Positions 44,682-53,333 of a stretch of 64,000 nt of DNA are shown here, piece after piece. This DNA comes from Roseovarius sp. Pro17. GTDB taxonomy: Bacteria > Pseudomonadota > Alphaproteobacteria > Rhodobacterales > Rhodobacteraceae. Within the stretch, counting starts at the first letter, position 1. The number at the start of each line of letters is the position of its first letter. The DNA lies in assembly GCF_035599575.1 (NCBI RefSeq), contig NZ_CP141179.1, positions 2,542,001 through 2,606,000 on the forward strand, written 5' to 3'. Made by a program: the position numbers and the translations under genes. The notes beneath the pieces are model-generated. The model was not told where the DNA came from and did no database searches. It was given only the letters and a program-made list of their open reading frames with translations.

Positions 44682-45515
44682 ATGGAAACGAACTCGGAAA
44701 ACGCCTGTTTCGGAGGAACACAGGGGGTCTATACCCACGCCTCGCAGGCCACCGGCACAGACATGACCTTTGGCCTTTTCCTGCCCGCCGAGGCCAAGGA
44801 TGGCCCGGTTCCGGTGCTGTGGTTTCTGGCGGGCCTGACCTGCACGCATGAGAACGCCATGACCAAGGCCGGCGCGCAGGGCTGGGCCGCCGAGCAGGGC
44901 ATCGCGCTGGTATTCCCGGACACCTCGCCGCGTGGCGACGGTGTCGCGAATGACGACGCGTTCGACATGGGGCAAGGCGCGGGGTTCTACGTGAACGCCA
45001 CGCAAGAACCTTGGGCCAAGCATTTCAAGATGTGGGACTACGTTGCCGAAGAGCTGCCCGCGCTGATCGGAGCAGAGTTCGCGTTGGATATGGACCGTCA
45101 GGCGATCACCGGCCACTCGATGGGCGGGCATGGCGCACTAACGCTGGCGATGGGCCTGCCGGGGCGGTTCCGGTCAGTCTCGGCGTTTTCGCCGATCTGC
45201 AACCCGTCGGACAGCGACTGGGGTCGCAAGCAGCTGACCGGCTATCTGGGCGAAGACAAAAGCAAATGGGCCGCGCATGATGCGAGCCTTTTGATGGCGG
45301 AAAAGGGCTTTGACGGTCCCATTCTGGTGGATACCGGCACCAGCGATCAATTTATGGACCTGCTGCGCCCCGAGACGCTGGCCCAAGCCACCGCTGCGCG
45401 CCGCCAGCAAGCGATCCTCAGGATGCAGCCGGGCTATGATCACAGCTATTTCTTTATCTCTACCTTCATGGAGGATCATGTGACCTTCCACGCCGAGGCG
45501 CTTTATGCGGGATGA
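44682..45515 (+). CDS. fghA: S-formylglutathione hydrolase
   Basis: The ATG follows AAGGAG (44669-44674) and gives 277 residues. FghA hydrolyses S-formylglutathione to formate and glutathione at the end of glutathione-dependent formaldehyde oxidation. Family elements are LWFLAGLTCTHENAMTKAG, FPDTSPRGDGV, and the nucleophile elbow GHSMGGHGALTLA with Ser146. LVDTGTSDQFM and GYDHSYFFISTFMEDH carry the Asp and His. The first-step dehydrogenase is not in the window. It is followed after 4 nt by sthA. Confidence 0.96.
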   Translation: METNSENACFGGTQGVYTHASQATGTDMTFGLFLPAEAKDGPVPVLWFLAGLTCTHENAMTKAGAQGWAAEQGIALVFPDTSPRGDGVANDDAFDMGQGAGFYVNATQEPWAKHFKMWDYVAEELPALIGAEFALDMDRQAITGHSMGGHGALTLAMGLPGRFRSVSAFSPICNPSDSDWGRKQLTGYLGEDKSKWAAHDASLLMAEKGFDGPILVDTGTSDQFMDLLRPETLAQATAARRQQAILRMQPGYDHSYFFISTFMEDHVTFHAEALYAG

Positions 45516-45519
45516 TGTG

Positions 45520-46959
45520 ATGGAGCATTACGACCTGATCGTCATCGGATCTGGCCCTTCCGGCCGCTCGGCCGCGATCCAGGCGGGCAAGCTGAACCGC
45601 CGCGTTCTGGTCATCGACCGCAAGGACCGACTAGGGGGCGTGTCGGCCCATACCGGCACGATCCCGTCCAAAACCCTGCGCGAAACGGTGCTGAACCTGT
45701 CGGGCTGGCGCGAGCGCAGCTTTTACGGGCGCGCCTACCGGGCCAAGGACGACATCGGCGCCGAGGATTTGCAGTCACGCCTCAACAAGACCATCGACTA
45801 CGAGGTCGACGTGCTGGAGCATCAGTTCAACCGCAACCACGTGGAAACGCTGCACGGCCTCGCCAGCTTTGTCGGGCCGAACGAAATCGAGGTGCAGGTG
45901 GACGCGGGCATGGCGACGCGCCTGACCGCCGACAAGTTCCTGATCGCCACGGGGACGAAAACCCACCGGCCCAAGACCTGCCCCTTTAACGGCACGACAG
46001 TGCTGGACAGCGACGAGTTTCTCAAGCTAGAGACGATCCCGCGCAGCCTGACAGTGATCGGCGCAGGCGTCATCGGGGTCGAGTATGCCACCATGTTCGC
46101 CGCGCTCGACGTGCGCGTGACCATGATTGAGCCGCGCGATACGTTCCTCGATTTCATCGACCACACTCTGATCAAGGACTTCACCCATCAGATCCGCGAG
46201 AATGGCGTCGATCTGCGCCTCGGCTCGCCCATCTCCAAGATTGAGGATGCAGGACGCCATATCGAGGTAACGCTGGAAAACGGTCGCCACGTGCGCAGCG
46301 ATATGCTGCTCTATGCTGCCGGGCGCATGGGTGCTACGGCCAAGCTGGGTCTGGATAAGGTAGGGCTAAAGACGGACCATCGCGGGCGACTGGACGTGGA
46401 CCGCAGGACCTATCAGACCAAGGTGCCGCATATCTACGCGGCGGGCGACGTGATCGGGCATCCCAGCCTCGCATCCACCGCACTGCAACAGGGGCGCATT
46501 GCGGCGTGTCATGCCCTGGAGACGCCGACATTGCCCGAAAGTCCATGGTTTCCCTACGGCATCTATTCGGTCCCCGAAATCAGCACTTGCGGCATGTCCG
46601 AAGAGGAAATGAACGAGCGCGGCATCCCCTACGAGGTCGGCATCGCGCGGTTCCGCGAAACGTCGCGCGGCCATATCATGGGGCTGGAGCATGGGATGCT
46701 CAAGATGCTGTTTTCGCTGAAAACCCGCCGGGTTCTGGGCGTGCAGATCGTCGGCGAGGGCGCGACCGAACTGATTCACATCGCGCAGGCGGTTCTGAAC
46801 CTCAAGGGTACGGTGGACTATTTCGTGCAAAACACGTTCAACTACCCAACGCTGGCCGAGGCGTACAAAATCGCCGGGCTGGACGCGTTCAACAGAATGC
46901 CGATCCCCGAGGAGTACAAGGTCGATCGCAACAAGAAAAAATCTCCAGCCACAAAGTAG
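45520..46959 (+). CDS. sthA: Soluble (Si-specific) NAD(P)+ transhydrogenase SthA
   Basis: The ATG at 45520 gives MEHYDLIVIGSGPSGRSAAIQAGKL, the family start, and 479 residues; an ATG five codons earlier lies inside fghA. The FAD site (GSGPSG), second dinucleotide fold (VIGAGVIGVEYATMFAAL) and GDVIGHPSLASTALQQGR are clear. Where disulfide reductases have CxxxxC, it reads GGVSAHTGTIPSKTLRE, so it cannot use redox Cys; this agrees with SthA rather than lipoamide dehydrogenase. SthA moves reducing equivalents from NADPH to NAD+. It shares a transcript with fghA. Confidence 0.92.
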   Translation: MEHYDLIVIGSGPSGRSAAIQAGKLNRRVLVIDRKDRLGGVSAHTGTIPSKTLRETVLNLSGWRERSFYGRAYRAKDDIGAEDLQSRLNKTIDYEVDVLEHQFNRNHVETLHGLASFVGPNEIEVQVDAGMATRLTADKFLIATGTKTHRPKTCPFNGTTVLDSDEFLKLETIPRSLTVIGAGVIGVEYATMFAALDVRVTMIEPRDTFLDFIDHTLIKDFTHQIRENGVDLRLGSPISKIEDAGRHIEVTLENGRHVRSDMLLYAAGRMGATAKLGLDKVGLKTDHRGRLDVDRRTYQTKVPHIYAAGDVIGHPSLASTALQQGRIAACHALETPTLPESPWFPYGIYSVPEISTCGMSEEEMNERGIPYEVGIARFRETSRGHIMGLEHGMLKMLFSLKTRRVLGVQIVGEGATELIHIAQAVLNLKGTVDYFVQNTFNYPTLAEAYKIAGLDAFNRMPIPEEYKVDRNKKKSPATK

Positions 46960-46982
46960 GCTTGCGCTAACGGCGCAAGCCT
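46958..46982 (+). terminator. Perfect 10-bp hairpin at the end of sthA
   Basis: AGGCTTGCGC (46958-46967) pairs with GCGCAAGCCT (46973-46982) around TAACG, starting within the sthA stop codon. The stem is long and perfect but no T-tract follows. It probably ends or stabilises the fghA-sthA transcript. Confidence 0.55.
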
Positions 46983-47194
46983 CGCGGCACCGCGACCAAC
47001 AATCTGGATAGCCAAACGGCGGGCGATAGCATAGCCTTTGAGGGACTTTGCAGGCGCGTTCCGTGACGATCCGTTGAACATACCCGCTCATTAGCTGCCT
47101 GCGCCGATGCGTGGTGGATGAACCATTGGCATCGCAAACGTTGCGATACCTGTGCAGCTGAATTCGAAGTTATATTCAACTACGGAGATTGTTC

Positions 47195-48247
47195 ATGCTT
47201 AGAAATACTTTGCTCGCCACTGCTTGCGTCTTTGCCAGCAGCACCTCCCCGTCGATTGCAGCAGACGAAATCCCGCAATCGCGGATCGACCAGATCCTAG
47301 CGATGGACCCGACCGAGATGGCGCGCACCGGCGCCTTTACCACGGCGGCCTATGATCGCCTGATGGGCTATATCAACTCGATCGAGGATCCGGACCTGCG
47401 CAACCTCGTCCTCGACATGTACGCCGCCCCGGAATCAACGGTGTTCAACGCCACGGCCTCGACCGACGCGCTGCGCACGGCACCCGCTACGGGCGGGCCG
47501 GGACATCACCACTATCCCGGTGGCCTTGCCGTTCACCTCGTCGAGGTGATGGAGATCGCGCTTGGATGGATCGAGATGTTCGAGAGCATTCATGGCGTGC
47601 GAACGATGGATCGCGATCTGGTTATCGCCCAGCTTGCCCTCCATGACTGGAGCAAGGTCTGGTACAATTGGGACAAGTCCATCGGCAAGGTTGCCAAACC
47701 CGAGTGGTTCCCCGCCGCATGGGGCGGCAAGGACGGGATTGCCCGCTGGGGCTGGATGGGCGAGCATGGCACAGTGGTCTATGCCGAACTGCTCAAGCGC
47801 GGCGCACCCGAAGAGCTACTCTTTGGCGCAGCCTCGGCCCATTTTGACCCGCACTGGGACGTCGAGATCTCGAACAAGGACGGCAAGGCCGAAGGCTTTG
47901 ACGCCGCGATGGCCGAAGCGGCGGACCATGCAGGGACGGACGCGCCGCAGATCGACATGGACAAGCGCCGCGCCGAATGGTTCCTGTCGGCCTACTCCGA
48001 TGGCGACTGGTCGTTCTCGCACTATGTCGCGGGCAGTTCCGCCCATAAATGGGTCCGCAACGTCGCAGACGATATGGGTATCGATCCCGACTCGCCCGAA
48101 GCGGCGATATTGGCCTGGTTCGTGCTTACCCGCGTTTCGGATTTCAAGCTTTACAAGATCTATGAGGATTCTGGATTCTCGACCGAAACCGTGCAGGATC
48201 TGATCCACGATGTGATCGCGGACTCGTCTGCTTACGAGGTGAAGTAA
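47195..48247 (+). CDS. Exported HD-domain metal-dependent phosphohydrolase-like protein
   Basis: The ATG at 47195 has GGAG about eight bases upstream and gives 350 residues with a signal peptide (MLRNTLLATACVFASSTSPSIAADE). The mature part holds an HD-type ligand set: His114 in HYPGGLAVHLVEV, His150-Asp151 in LALHDWSKVWY, His191 in WMGEHGTVV, His216 in ASAHFDPHWD, and a late Asp in VLTRVSDFKL. HD proteins hydrolyse phosphate esters of nucleotides with bound metal and are nearly always cytosolic, so a secreted one is unusual. The upstream 235 nt look less GC-rich than the genes around. Substrate unknown. Confidence 0.75.
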   Translation: MLRNTLLATACVFASSTSPSIAADEIPQSRIDQILAMDPTEMARTGAFTTAAYDRLMGYINSIEDPDLRNLVLDMYAAPESTVFNATASTDALRTAPATGGPGHHHYPGGLAVHLVEVMEIALGWIEMFESIHGVRTMDRDLVIAQLALHDWSKVWYNWDKSIGKVAKPEWFPAAWGGKDGIARWGWMGEHGTVVYAELLKRGAPEELLFGAASAHFDPHWDVEISNKDGKAEGFDAAMAEAADHAGTDAPQIDMDKRRAEWFLSAYSDGDWSFSHYVAGSSAHKWVRNVADDMGIDPDSPEAAILAWFVLTRVSDFKLYKIYEDSGFSTETVQDLIHDVIADSSAYEVK

Positions 48248-48325
48248 CCCTATAGGACGAGCGCCACCAGTCCTCTGCCCCAGACACGGCGACTGGGGCA
48301 GAGGGCCGCGATTGTTCGCGCAATG

Positions 48326-48922
48326 TCAGGAAAACATCATCCAGAGGCCGACAGCGGCCAGCAAGCTGCCGAAGGCCAGATTGATGTGTCGCGCCGACCG
48401 GTCCTCGCGAAATCTGCGGGCCAGAATATCGCCGAACATCGTCCAGACCAGAAACGACACGAGATTGTTGAGAGTAAATGTTGCGACGATGACGATCACG
48501 ACCCAGAAATCTGAGCCGCCTTTGGTGGTCAGGAACTGGCTGAACATCAGAGTGATGATGACATAAGCCTTGGGGTTCAGCAGCAATAGCACCGCTCCGT
48601 CGCGGAACCGGATCGAGCGTGCCTCAGCCACGCCGCCCTGCGCGCCTGCGCAAAGCAATGTCCACGCCAGCCACAGCACATATGCCGACCCTGCCAGTTT
48701 GAGTGCACCAAAGAGACCGGGAAAGAGGCTTGCCCCTTCGGCAAATCCGAGGCCGATCGCGAGCGTGACCAGAAACGTCGCAACGTGATAGCCCAGATTG
48801 GCGGGCAACGTGGCGCGTAGCCCGAACCGCGCGCCGCTGGCGGCGAAAAACATGTTGCCCGGGCCGGGACTGAATGCCAGAGGAAAGAGAAACACCAGCA
48901 ATGGCAAAAATATGGACAGCAT
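48326..48922 (-). CDS. LysE-family amino acid exporter-like protein
   Basis: The ATG at 48922 follows GGGAG at seven bases and gives 198 residues; the open frame runs further but without family character. Six hydrophobic segments are visible. FSPGPGNMFFAASGARFGLRATLPANLGYHVATF is the signature N-terminal region of LysE/RhtB proteins, and LLNPKAYVIITLMFSQF is the characteristic middle motif. The family exports amino acids or related compounds; the substrate is not evident. It is convergent with the HD-domain gene and divergent from the YaiI-type gene. Confidence 0.9.
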   Translation of the reverse strand: MLSIFLPLLVFLFPLAFSPGPGNMFFAASGARFGLRATLPANLGYHVATFLVTLAIGLGFAEGASLFPGLFGALKLAGSAYVLWLAWTLLCAGAQGGVAEARSIRFRDGAVLLLLNPKAYVIITLMFSQFLTTKGGSDFWVVIVIVATFTLNNLVSFLVWTMFGDILARRFREDRSARHINLAFGSLLAAVGLWMMFS

Positions 48923-49025
48923 GGCAATCTCCCTTGGGATGCGGAATATGTGCGCCACTGTCCCTGCCCTGCGCCGCTGAAACGACCCGTTTCATGCGGT
49001 TTCGCCGCCCAGTAAGGAGCTTGCC

Positions 49026-49478
49026 GTGATCTATGTCGATGCCGATGCCTGCCCGGTCAAGGATGAGGCGATCCGCGTTGGCACGCGGCATGAACTGAGC
49101 GTCTTTATCGTCTCAAACGGCGGTCTGCGCCCATCGCCGCATCCGCTGGTCCAGACAATCATCGTGCCCGACGGCCCCGACATCGCCGACATGTGGATCG
49201 CCGAGCGTGCAGGCCCGGGCGACGTGGTCGTAACCGGCGACATTCCATTGGCCGCGAAATGCGTCGAGGCGGGCGCGCTGGTGCTGAAGCACAATGGCGA
49301 AGCGCTGACGGCGGCCAATATCGGCAACGTACTGGCCACGCGCGATCTGATGACCGACCTGCGCGCCGCCGATCCGTTCCGGCAAGGCGGCGGCAAGGGG
49401 TTTACAAAGGCGGACCGCTCGCGCTTTCTGGACGCGCTCGAACGGGCCGTGAGGCAGGCCCGCAACCTCGCACCCTGA
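49026..49478 (+). CDS. YaiI/UPF0178 (DUF188) family protein
   Basis: Translation starts at GTG with AAGGAG eight bases upstream. The 150-residue protein opens [18 protein letters not shown], the hallmark of UPF0178, and contains [39 protein letters not shown] and the C-terminal [21 protein letters not shown]. The fold is thought to be PIN-like with several conserved acidic residues (Asp3, Asp5), suggesting nuclease chemistry, but the function is not established. It precedes the EamA transporter by 12 nt. Confidence 0.92.
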   Translation: MIYVDADACPVKDEAIRVGTRHELSVFIVSNGGLRPSPHPLVQTIIVPDGPDIADMWIAERAGPGDVVVTGDIPLAAKCVEAGALVLKHNGEALTAANIGNVLATRDLMTDLRAADPFRQGGGKGFTKADRSRFLDALERAVRQARNLAP

Positions 49479-49490
49479 AAGGTTCCACCA

Positions 49491-50453
49491 ATGTCCGTCG
49501 TCGCCGTCCAAGGTAACAATACGGTCGGCGCTTTCTGCGCACTGACGGCGATCCTGTGCTTTTCCTTTGTCGATCTGGGGATCAAGCTGTTGAGCGAGGG
49601 CTATGCGCTGCACCAGATCGTATTCCTGCGCTCTCTGGTCAGCCTGACTGTGTTTCTTTTGATTATCATGCCCTTCAACGGCGGCTGGCGTGTATTTTAT
49701 ACTCGGCGACCAGGCGCGCATCTGTTGCGCGGCACTTTCATTGTCTGCGCCAATGTATGTCTGTTTCTGGGTCTCGCTGCGCTGCCCATCGCCGACGCGG
49801 TCGCAATCTTCTTTATCTCGCCGCTGGCTATCGCGGTGATGTCGGTGATCTTCCTCAAGGAAACCGTCGGCCCACGCCGCTGGATCGCCATCATCGTCGG
49901 CCTGATCGGCGTGCTGCTGATCGTGCAGCCCGGCACCGATGCGTTTCAACTGGCCTCGCTCCTGCCCGCGATCTCGGCGCTGCTTTACGGCGCGATGCAC
50001 ATGGTCACGCGCAAGATCCGCGATACCGAGAGCGCATCGACGATGACGGTCTACGTCGTCCTCCTGTTTCTGGTATCAAGCGCGATCATCGGTCTGCTGA
50101 TCGGCGACGGGCGCTATGAGACGGGCGCGCACCCGGCGCTGTCGTTCCTGTTGCGCGCTTGGGGTCCGGTCGCACAAGGCGACATATGGATCATCCTCAT
50201 GCTGGGCATCGCGGGTGTTGGCGGCAGCTTGCTGGTTTCGCAAGCCTACCGCCTAAGCGAGGCAGCATTCGTCGCGCCGTTCGAATACGTGGCGATGCCC
50301 ATCGCGATCTTGTGGGGCGTGATGTTCTTTGACACGTGGCCCGCGTTCAACGCATGGGCCGGGATCGCGCTGATCCTCGGCTCGGGGCTTTATATGCTCT
50401 GGCGCGAAAACCGGGCAAGCGCGGTAAAGCCCGCGCCCCGTTATCGGCGATAG
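49491..50453 (+). CDS. DMT-superfamily (EamA) transporter
   Basis: This encodes 320 residues with ten predicted membrane segments arranged as two EamA repeats (about 10-145 and 165-305). AFCALTAILCFSFVDLGIKLLS and FIVCANVCLFLGLAALPIADAVAIFFISPLAIAVMSVIFLKETVGPRRWIAIIVGLIGVLLIVQPG mark the first repeat, with the family-typical PLAIAVMSVIFLKE. The direction and substrate cannot be read; many members export metabolites. It is followed after 4 nt by the HAD gene. Confidence 0.9.
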   Translation: MSVVAVQGNNTVGAFCALTAILCFSFVDLGIKLLSEGYALHQIVFLRSLVSLTVFLLIIMPFNGGWRVFYTRRPGAHLLRGTFIVCANVCLFLGLAALPIADAVAIFFISPLAIAVMSVIFLKETVGPRRWIAIIVGLIGVLLIVQPGTDAFQLASLLPAISALLYGAMHMVTRKIRDTESASTMTVYVVLLFLVSSAIIGLLIGDGRYETGAHPALSFLLRAWGPVAQGDIWIILMLGIAGVGGSLLVSQAYRLSEAAFVAPFEYVAMPIAILWGVMFFDTWPAFNAWAGIALILGSGLYMLWRENRASAVKPAPRYRR

Positions 50454-50457
50454 ATCG

Positions 50458-51078
50458 GTGACGCCGCGCGCTGTCATATTCGATATCGGCAACGTGCTGA
50501 TCCAATGGCAGCCCGAGGCCTATTTCGATCGCTTGGCTGGCCCCGAGCGGTGCCGCGCCATGTTCGCCGCAGTCGACATCCACGCGATGATGAACCGGAT
50601 CGACGCGGGCGCGGATTTCGCGGGCGAGGTGGCGCGCACTGCCGCCGCGCATCCCGAATACGCGACAGAGGTCCTGCATTTTCGCGACCATTGGTGCGAC
50701 ATCGCGCAACCTGCCATCGCCCATTCGGTGCGCCTGTTGAACGCGCTCAGGGCGCGCCGCATCCCGGTTTTTGCCCTCTCAAACTTCGGCGTGCAGAATT
50801 TCCCGCTCAGCGCCGCGCAATTCCCGTTCCTGCGCCAGTTCGACCGCGCCTACATTTCGGGCCGGATGGGCCTGATCAAGCCCGATCCCGCAATCTATGC
50901 CGCCGTCGAAGCAGATTGCGGCCTGCCACCTGACGCGCTGCTCTTTACCGACGACCGCGACGACAACATCGCCGCAGCCGCCGCGCGCGGCTGGCAGGTG
51001 CATCATTTCAACGGTGCGACAGGGCTGGCCCGGCGGCTGGTCGATTCAGGCCTGCTGACGCCAAAGGAGGCGACGTGA
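50458..51078 (+). CDS. HAD-family phosphatase (YihX-like)
   Basis: The GTG start lies 4 nt after the transporter stop; product 206 residues. HAD motifs are complete: AVIFDIGNVLIQWQP (nucleophile Asp9), VFALSNFG (motif II), GLIKPDPAIY (motif III Lys) and LLFTDDRDDNIAAAAARGW (motif IV). The IFDIGNVLI start and FALSNF motif II fit the YihX/epoxide-hydrolase-N-like branch, which includes sugar-1-phosphate phosphatases. The natural substrate is not evident. Its stop overlaps the GTG start of the next gene. Confidence 0.88.
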   Translation: MTPRAVIFDIGNVLIQWQPEAYFDRLAGPERCRAMFAAVDIHAMMNRIDAGADFAGEVARTAAAHPEYATEVLHFRDHWCDIAQPAIAHSVRLLNALRARRIPVFALSNFGVQNFPLSAAQFPFLRQFDRAYISGRMGLIKPDPAIYAAVEADCGLPPDALLFTDDRDDNIAAAAARGWQVHHFNGATGLARRLVDSGLLTPKEAT

Positions 51079-51995
51079 CGATCGCGCTCGCCATTTTGGT
51101 TATCGTTGCCCTCGCCCCTTTTCTGCGCGAGGCCGCCCGTCCTCGCATGTCAAAGCGCGCACGCAAGGACGCCCCGGGCGACTTTGCAGAGTTGTCGCAG
51201 GGCGTCACGCATTACCGCTGGCTGGGCGCAGATAAGGGGCCGGTCGCCGTCTGCGTGCATGGGCTGACCACGCCCTGTTTCGTCTGGGATCCCATCGCCA
51301 AGGGGCTGGGTCAGATGGGATTTCGCGTGCTGGTCTATGATCTGTACGGGCGTGGTTATTCAGACCGGCCACGAGGCGCACAGGATGGCGCGTTCTTTGT
51401 GCGCCAGCTGTCGGACCTCTTGGCCGATCAGAAAATCAACGGGAATATCACGCTACTGGGCTATTCGATGGGCGCCACCATCGCACCCATCTTTGCCGCG
51501 CAAAATCGCGGTATGCTGCGCCAGATGGTCCTGCTCGCGCCTGCTGGCCTCGGCCATGATCTGGGCCCCGCATCGCGGCTGCTGGCGCAAACCGGGTTAT
51601 TCGGCTCTTGGGCCATGCTGTCGGTCTATGGCCGCTCAATGCGCCGTGCGCTGGACGCCGAGCGCGGGCAGAAATCCAGCGTGCCGGGCATTGTCGACAT
51701 GCAGATCGCACAGCTGCGCCATCGCGGATTCATGCCCGCCGTGCTGTCTTCTCTGCGCGGCGCGCTGGATACAGACATGGAGGACGCGCACCGCACCGTC
51801 GCAGATGCCGACCTGCCGGTGTTGGCGATCTGGGGTGCGCAGGATCAAGTGATCCCCATCGCAGGCCGCGAAACCCTCGCCAAATGGAACCCCGCCGCGC
51901 AGCAGGAGGTGGTCACAGGCGCGGGCCATTCCCTGCCATACACGCATGATAGCGAGGTTATCGCGATCCTCGGCGCGTATCTGGATGCGCACTGA
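51075..51995 (+). CDS. Alpha/beta-fold hydrolase
   Basis: The GTG start overlaps the HAD stop by 4 nt and has a strong AAAGGAGG. The 306-residue protein starts with a membrane anchor or uncleaved signal segment (about 2-18), followed by an alpha/beta hydrolase: VCVHGLTTPCFVW (oxyanion region, 59-71), LVYDLYGRGYSDRP, and LLGYSMGATIAP with nucleophile Ser131. The acid (IWGAQDQVIP) and the late His (GAGHSLPYTHD) are present. Substrate unknown; the anchor suggests activity at the membrane or in the periplasm. Confidence 0.88.
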   Translation: MTIALAILVIVALAPFLREAARPRMSKRARKDAPGDFAELSQGVTHYRWLGADKGPVAVCVHGLTTPCFVWDPIAKGLGQMGFRVLVYDLYGRGYSDRPRGAQDGAFFVRQLSDLLADQKINGNITLLGYSMGATIAPIFAAQNRGMLRQMVLLAPAGLGHDLGPASRLLAQTGLFGSWAMLSVYGRSMRRALDAERGQKSSVPGIVDMQIAQLRHRGFMPAVLSSLRGALDTDMEDAHRTVADADLPVLAIWGAQDQVIPIAGRETLAKWNPAAQQEVVTGAGHSLPYTHDSEVIAILGAYLDAH

Positions 51996-52019
51996 GGATT
52001 GGGCAGGTAGCGCCCGTGT

Positions 52020-52044
52020 CTTCTTGAGCGGCAAACGCAAGAAG
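52020..52044. terminator. Hairpin between the alpha/beta hydrolase and mcl1
   Basis: CTTCTTG (52020-52026) pairs with CAAGAAG (52038-52044) around an 11-nt loop, in the 80-nt gap between two convergent genes. It has no distinct T-tract. It is a modest candidate for a shared terminator. Confidence 0.4.
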
Positions 52045-52075
52045 GCTGATCGGCGTTGTATTCCCGACCGACCGC

Positions 52076-53035
52076 TCAGCCCGCTGCAATCATCTCGGAC
52101 TGGCGCACGATTACCTCGGCCTGCTTGATGCTCGCGATATCCACCAGACGCCCCTTGTAGACGGTCGCGCCCTCGCCATTGGCCTTGGCGGTCTCCATCG
52201 CCGCGAGGATCTCGCGCGCCTCGGTCACGGCTGCGTCCGAGGGGGTAAAAATCTCATTCGCCAGCGCGATCTGCTTGGGGTGGATCGCCCATTTTCCGAC
52301 CATGCCAAGCGTGGCCGAACGCAGCGCCTGCGCGCGGAAACCTTCCTCGTCCGAGAAATCCCCGAACGGGCCGTCCACGGGCAGCAATCCATGCGTGCGG
52401 CAGGCCGCGACGATGGCCGCCTGCGCCCAGTGCCACGGGTCCGACCAATGCTTGGTGCCGTCGTGCAGCATGTAGTAGTTTTCTTGCGTTCCGCCGATAC
52501 CGGTCGTCGCCATACCCATGGAGGCGGCGAAATCGGCGGCGCCTAGGCTCATCGCTTGCAAACGCGGGCTGGCGGCGGCGATCTCTTCGACATGGGCGAT
52601 GCCGGCCGCGCTCTCGATGATGACTTCGAAGGTGATGGGCTTGGTGCGCCCCTTGGCGCGCTCGACGGCAGTGACCAGCGCATCGACGGCATAGATGTCG
52701 GCAGCACAGCCGACCTTTGGGATCATGATCTGATCCAGCCGGTCACCCGCCTGCTCCAGCAGGTCCACGACGTCACGATACCACCAGCCAGTGTCGAGAC
52801 CGTTGATGCGCACGCTCAGATACTTTTTGCCCCAATCCACCGAGTTGATCGCTTCGATCGTTTGCTTGCGCGCCAGATCCTTGTCGTTCGGGCCGACCGA
52901 ATCCTCGAGATCAATGTTGATCACGTCCGCCGCGCTGGCCGCCATCTTTTCGAACAGCTTGGCGTTCGAGCCGGGGCCAAACAGCTGGCAGCGATTAGGA
53001 CGGGCGGGGGCGGGGGGCTGGAGGCGAAAGCTCAT
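52076..53035 (-). CDS. mcl1: L-malyl-CoA / beta-methylmalyl-CoA lyase
   Basis: The ATG at 53035 gives MSFRLQPPAPARPNRCQLFGPGS, identical in layout to Rhodobacter Mcl1, and GAAAGG lies nine bases upstream; product 319 residues. Mcl1 cleaves malyl-CoA to acetyl-CoA and glyoxylate and also beta-methylmalyl-CoA, acting in the ethylmalonyl-CoA pathway of acetate assimilation. Conserved pieces are INIDLEDSVGPNDK, VRINGLDTGWWYRDV, FEVIIESAAGIAHVEEI, SLGAADFAASMG and KWAIHPKQIALAN. A CitE-type TIM barrel binds Mg. An inverted repeat lies about 70-110 nt upstream. Confidence 0.94.
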   Translation of the reverse strand: MSFRLQPPAPARPNRCQLFGPGSNAKLFEKMAASAADVINIDLEDSVGPNDKDLARKQTIEAINSVDWGKKYLSVRINGLDTGWWYRDVVDLLEQAGDRLDQIMIPKVGCAADIYAVDALVTAVERAKGRTKPITFEVIIESAAGIAHVEEIAAASPRLQAMSLGAADFAASMGMATTGIGGTQENYYMLHDGTKHWSDPWHWAQAAIVAACRTHGLLPVDGPFGDFSDEEGFRAQALRSATLGMVGKWAIHPKQIALANEIFTPSDAAVTEAREILAAMETAKANGEGATVYKGRLVDIASIKQAEVIVRQSEMIAAG

Positions 53036-53103
53036 TTTTTGGGGCCTTTCGGACAATGATATTACGTTTTGTTCCGTCTGATCGGTATTAAATTACCCAT
53101 TCG

Positions 53104-53143
53104 CGTGCAAGGCGATTTTGCAGATGCAGCATTGCCTTGCACG
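53104..53143 (-). promoter_or_regulatory. 10-bp inverted repeat upstream of mcl1
   Basis: CGTGCAAGGC (53104-53113) and GCCTTGCACG (53134-53143) form a perfect inverted repeat with a 20-nt spacer, which itself contains TGCA-G-A-TGCA. It lies in the about 300-nt divergent region between mcl1 and dgcN, 69-108 nt before the mcl1 start. It may be an operator or a leader hairpin; which gene it serves is undecided. Confidence 0.45.
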
Positions 53144-53333
53144 GCGGATATTCGTCGATGGCACTACTAAAGATTGGCCCGCTCATCGAATTTCCCTACG
53201 CTGACAGTCAATCAACGCTGCTATCCGGCATGATTTTCCATGTTAAGGCCGCTAAATTTGCGTAAAGAGGCTTCGACTCGCCGAATCCATCAGCGCGGGC
53301 CAGCCGGCCCCTGAACTGCCAAGGACATCTGTC

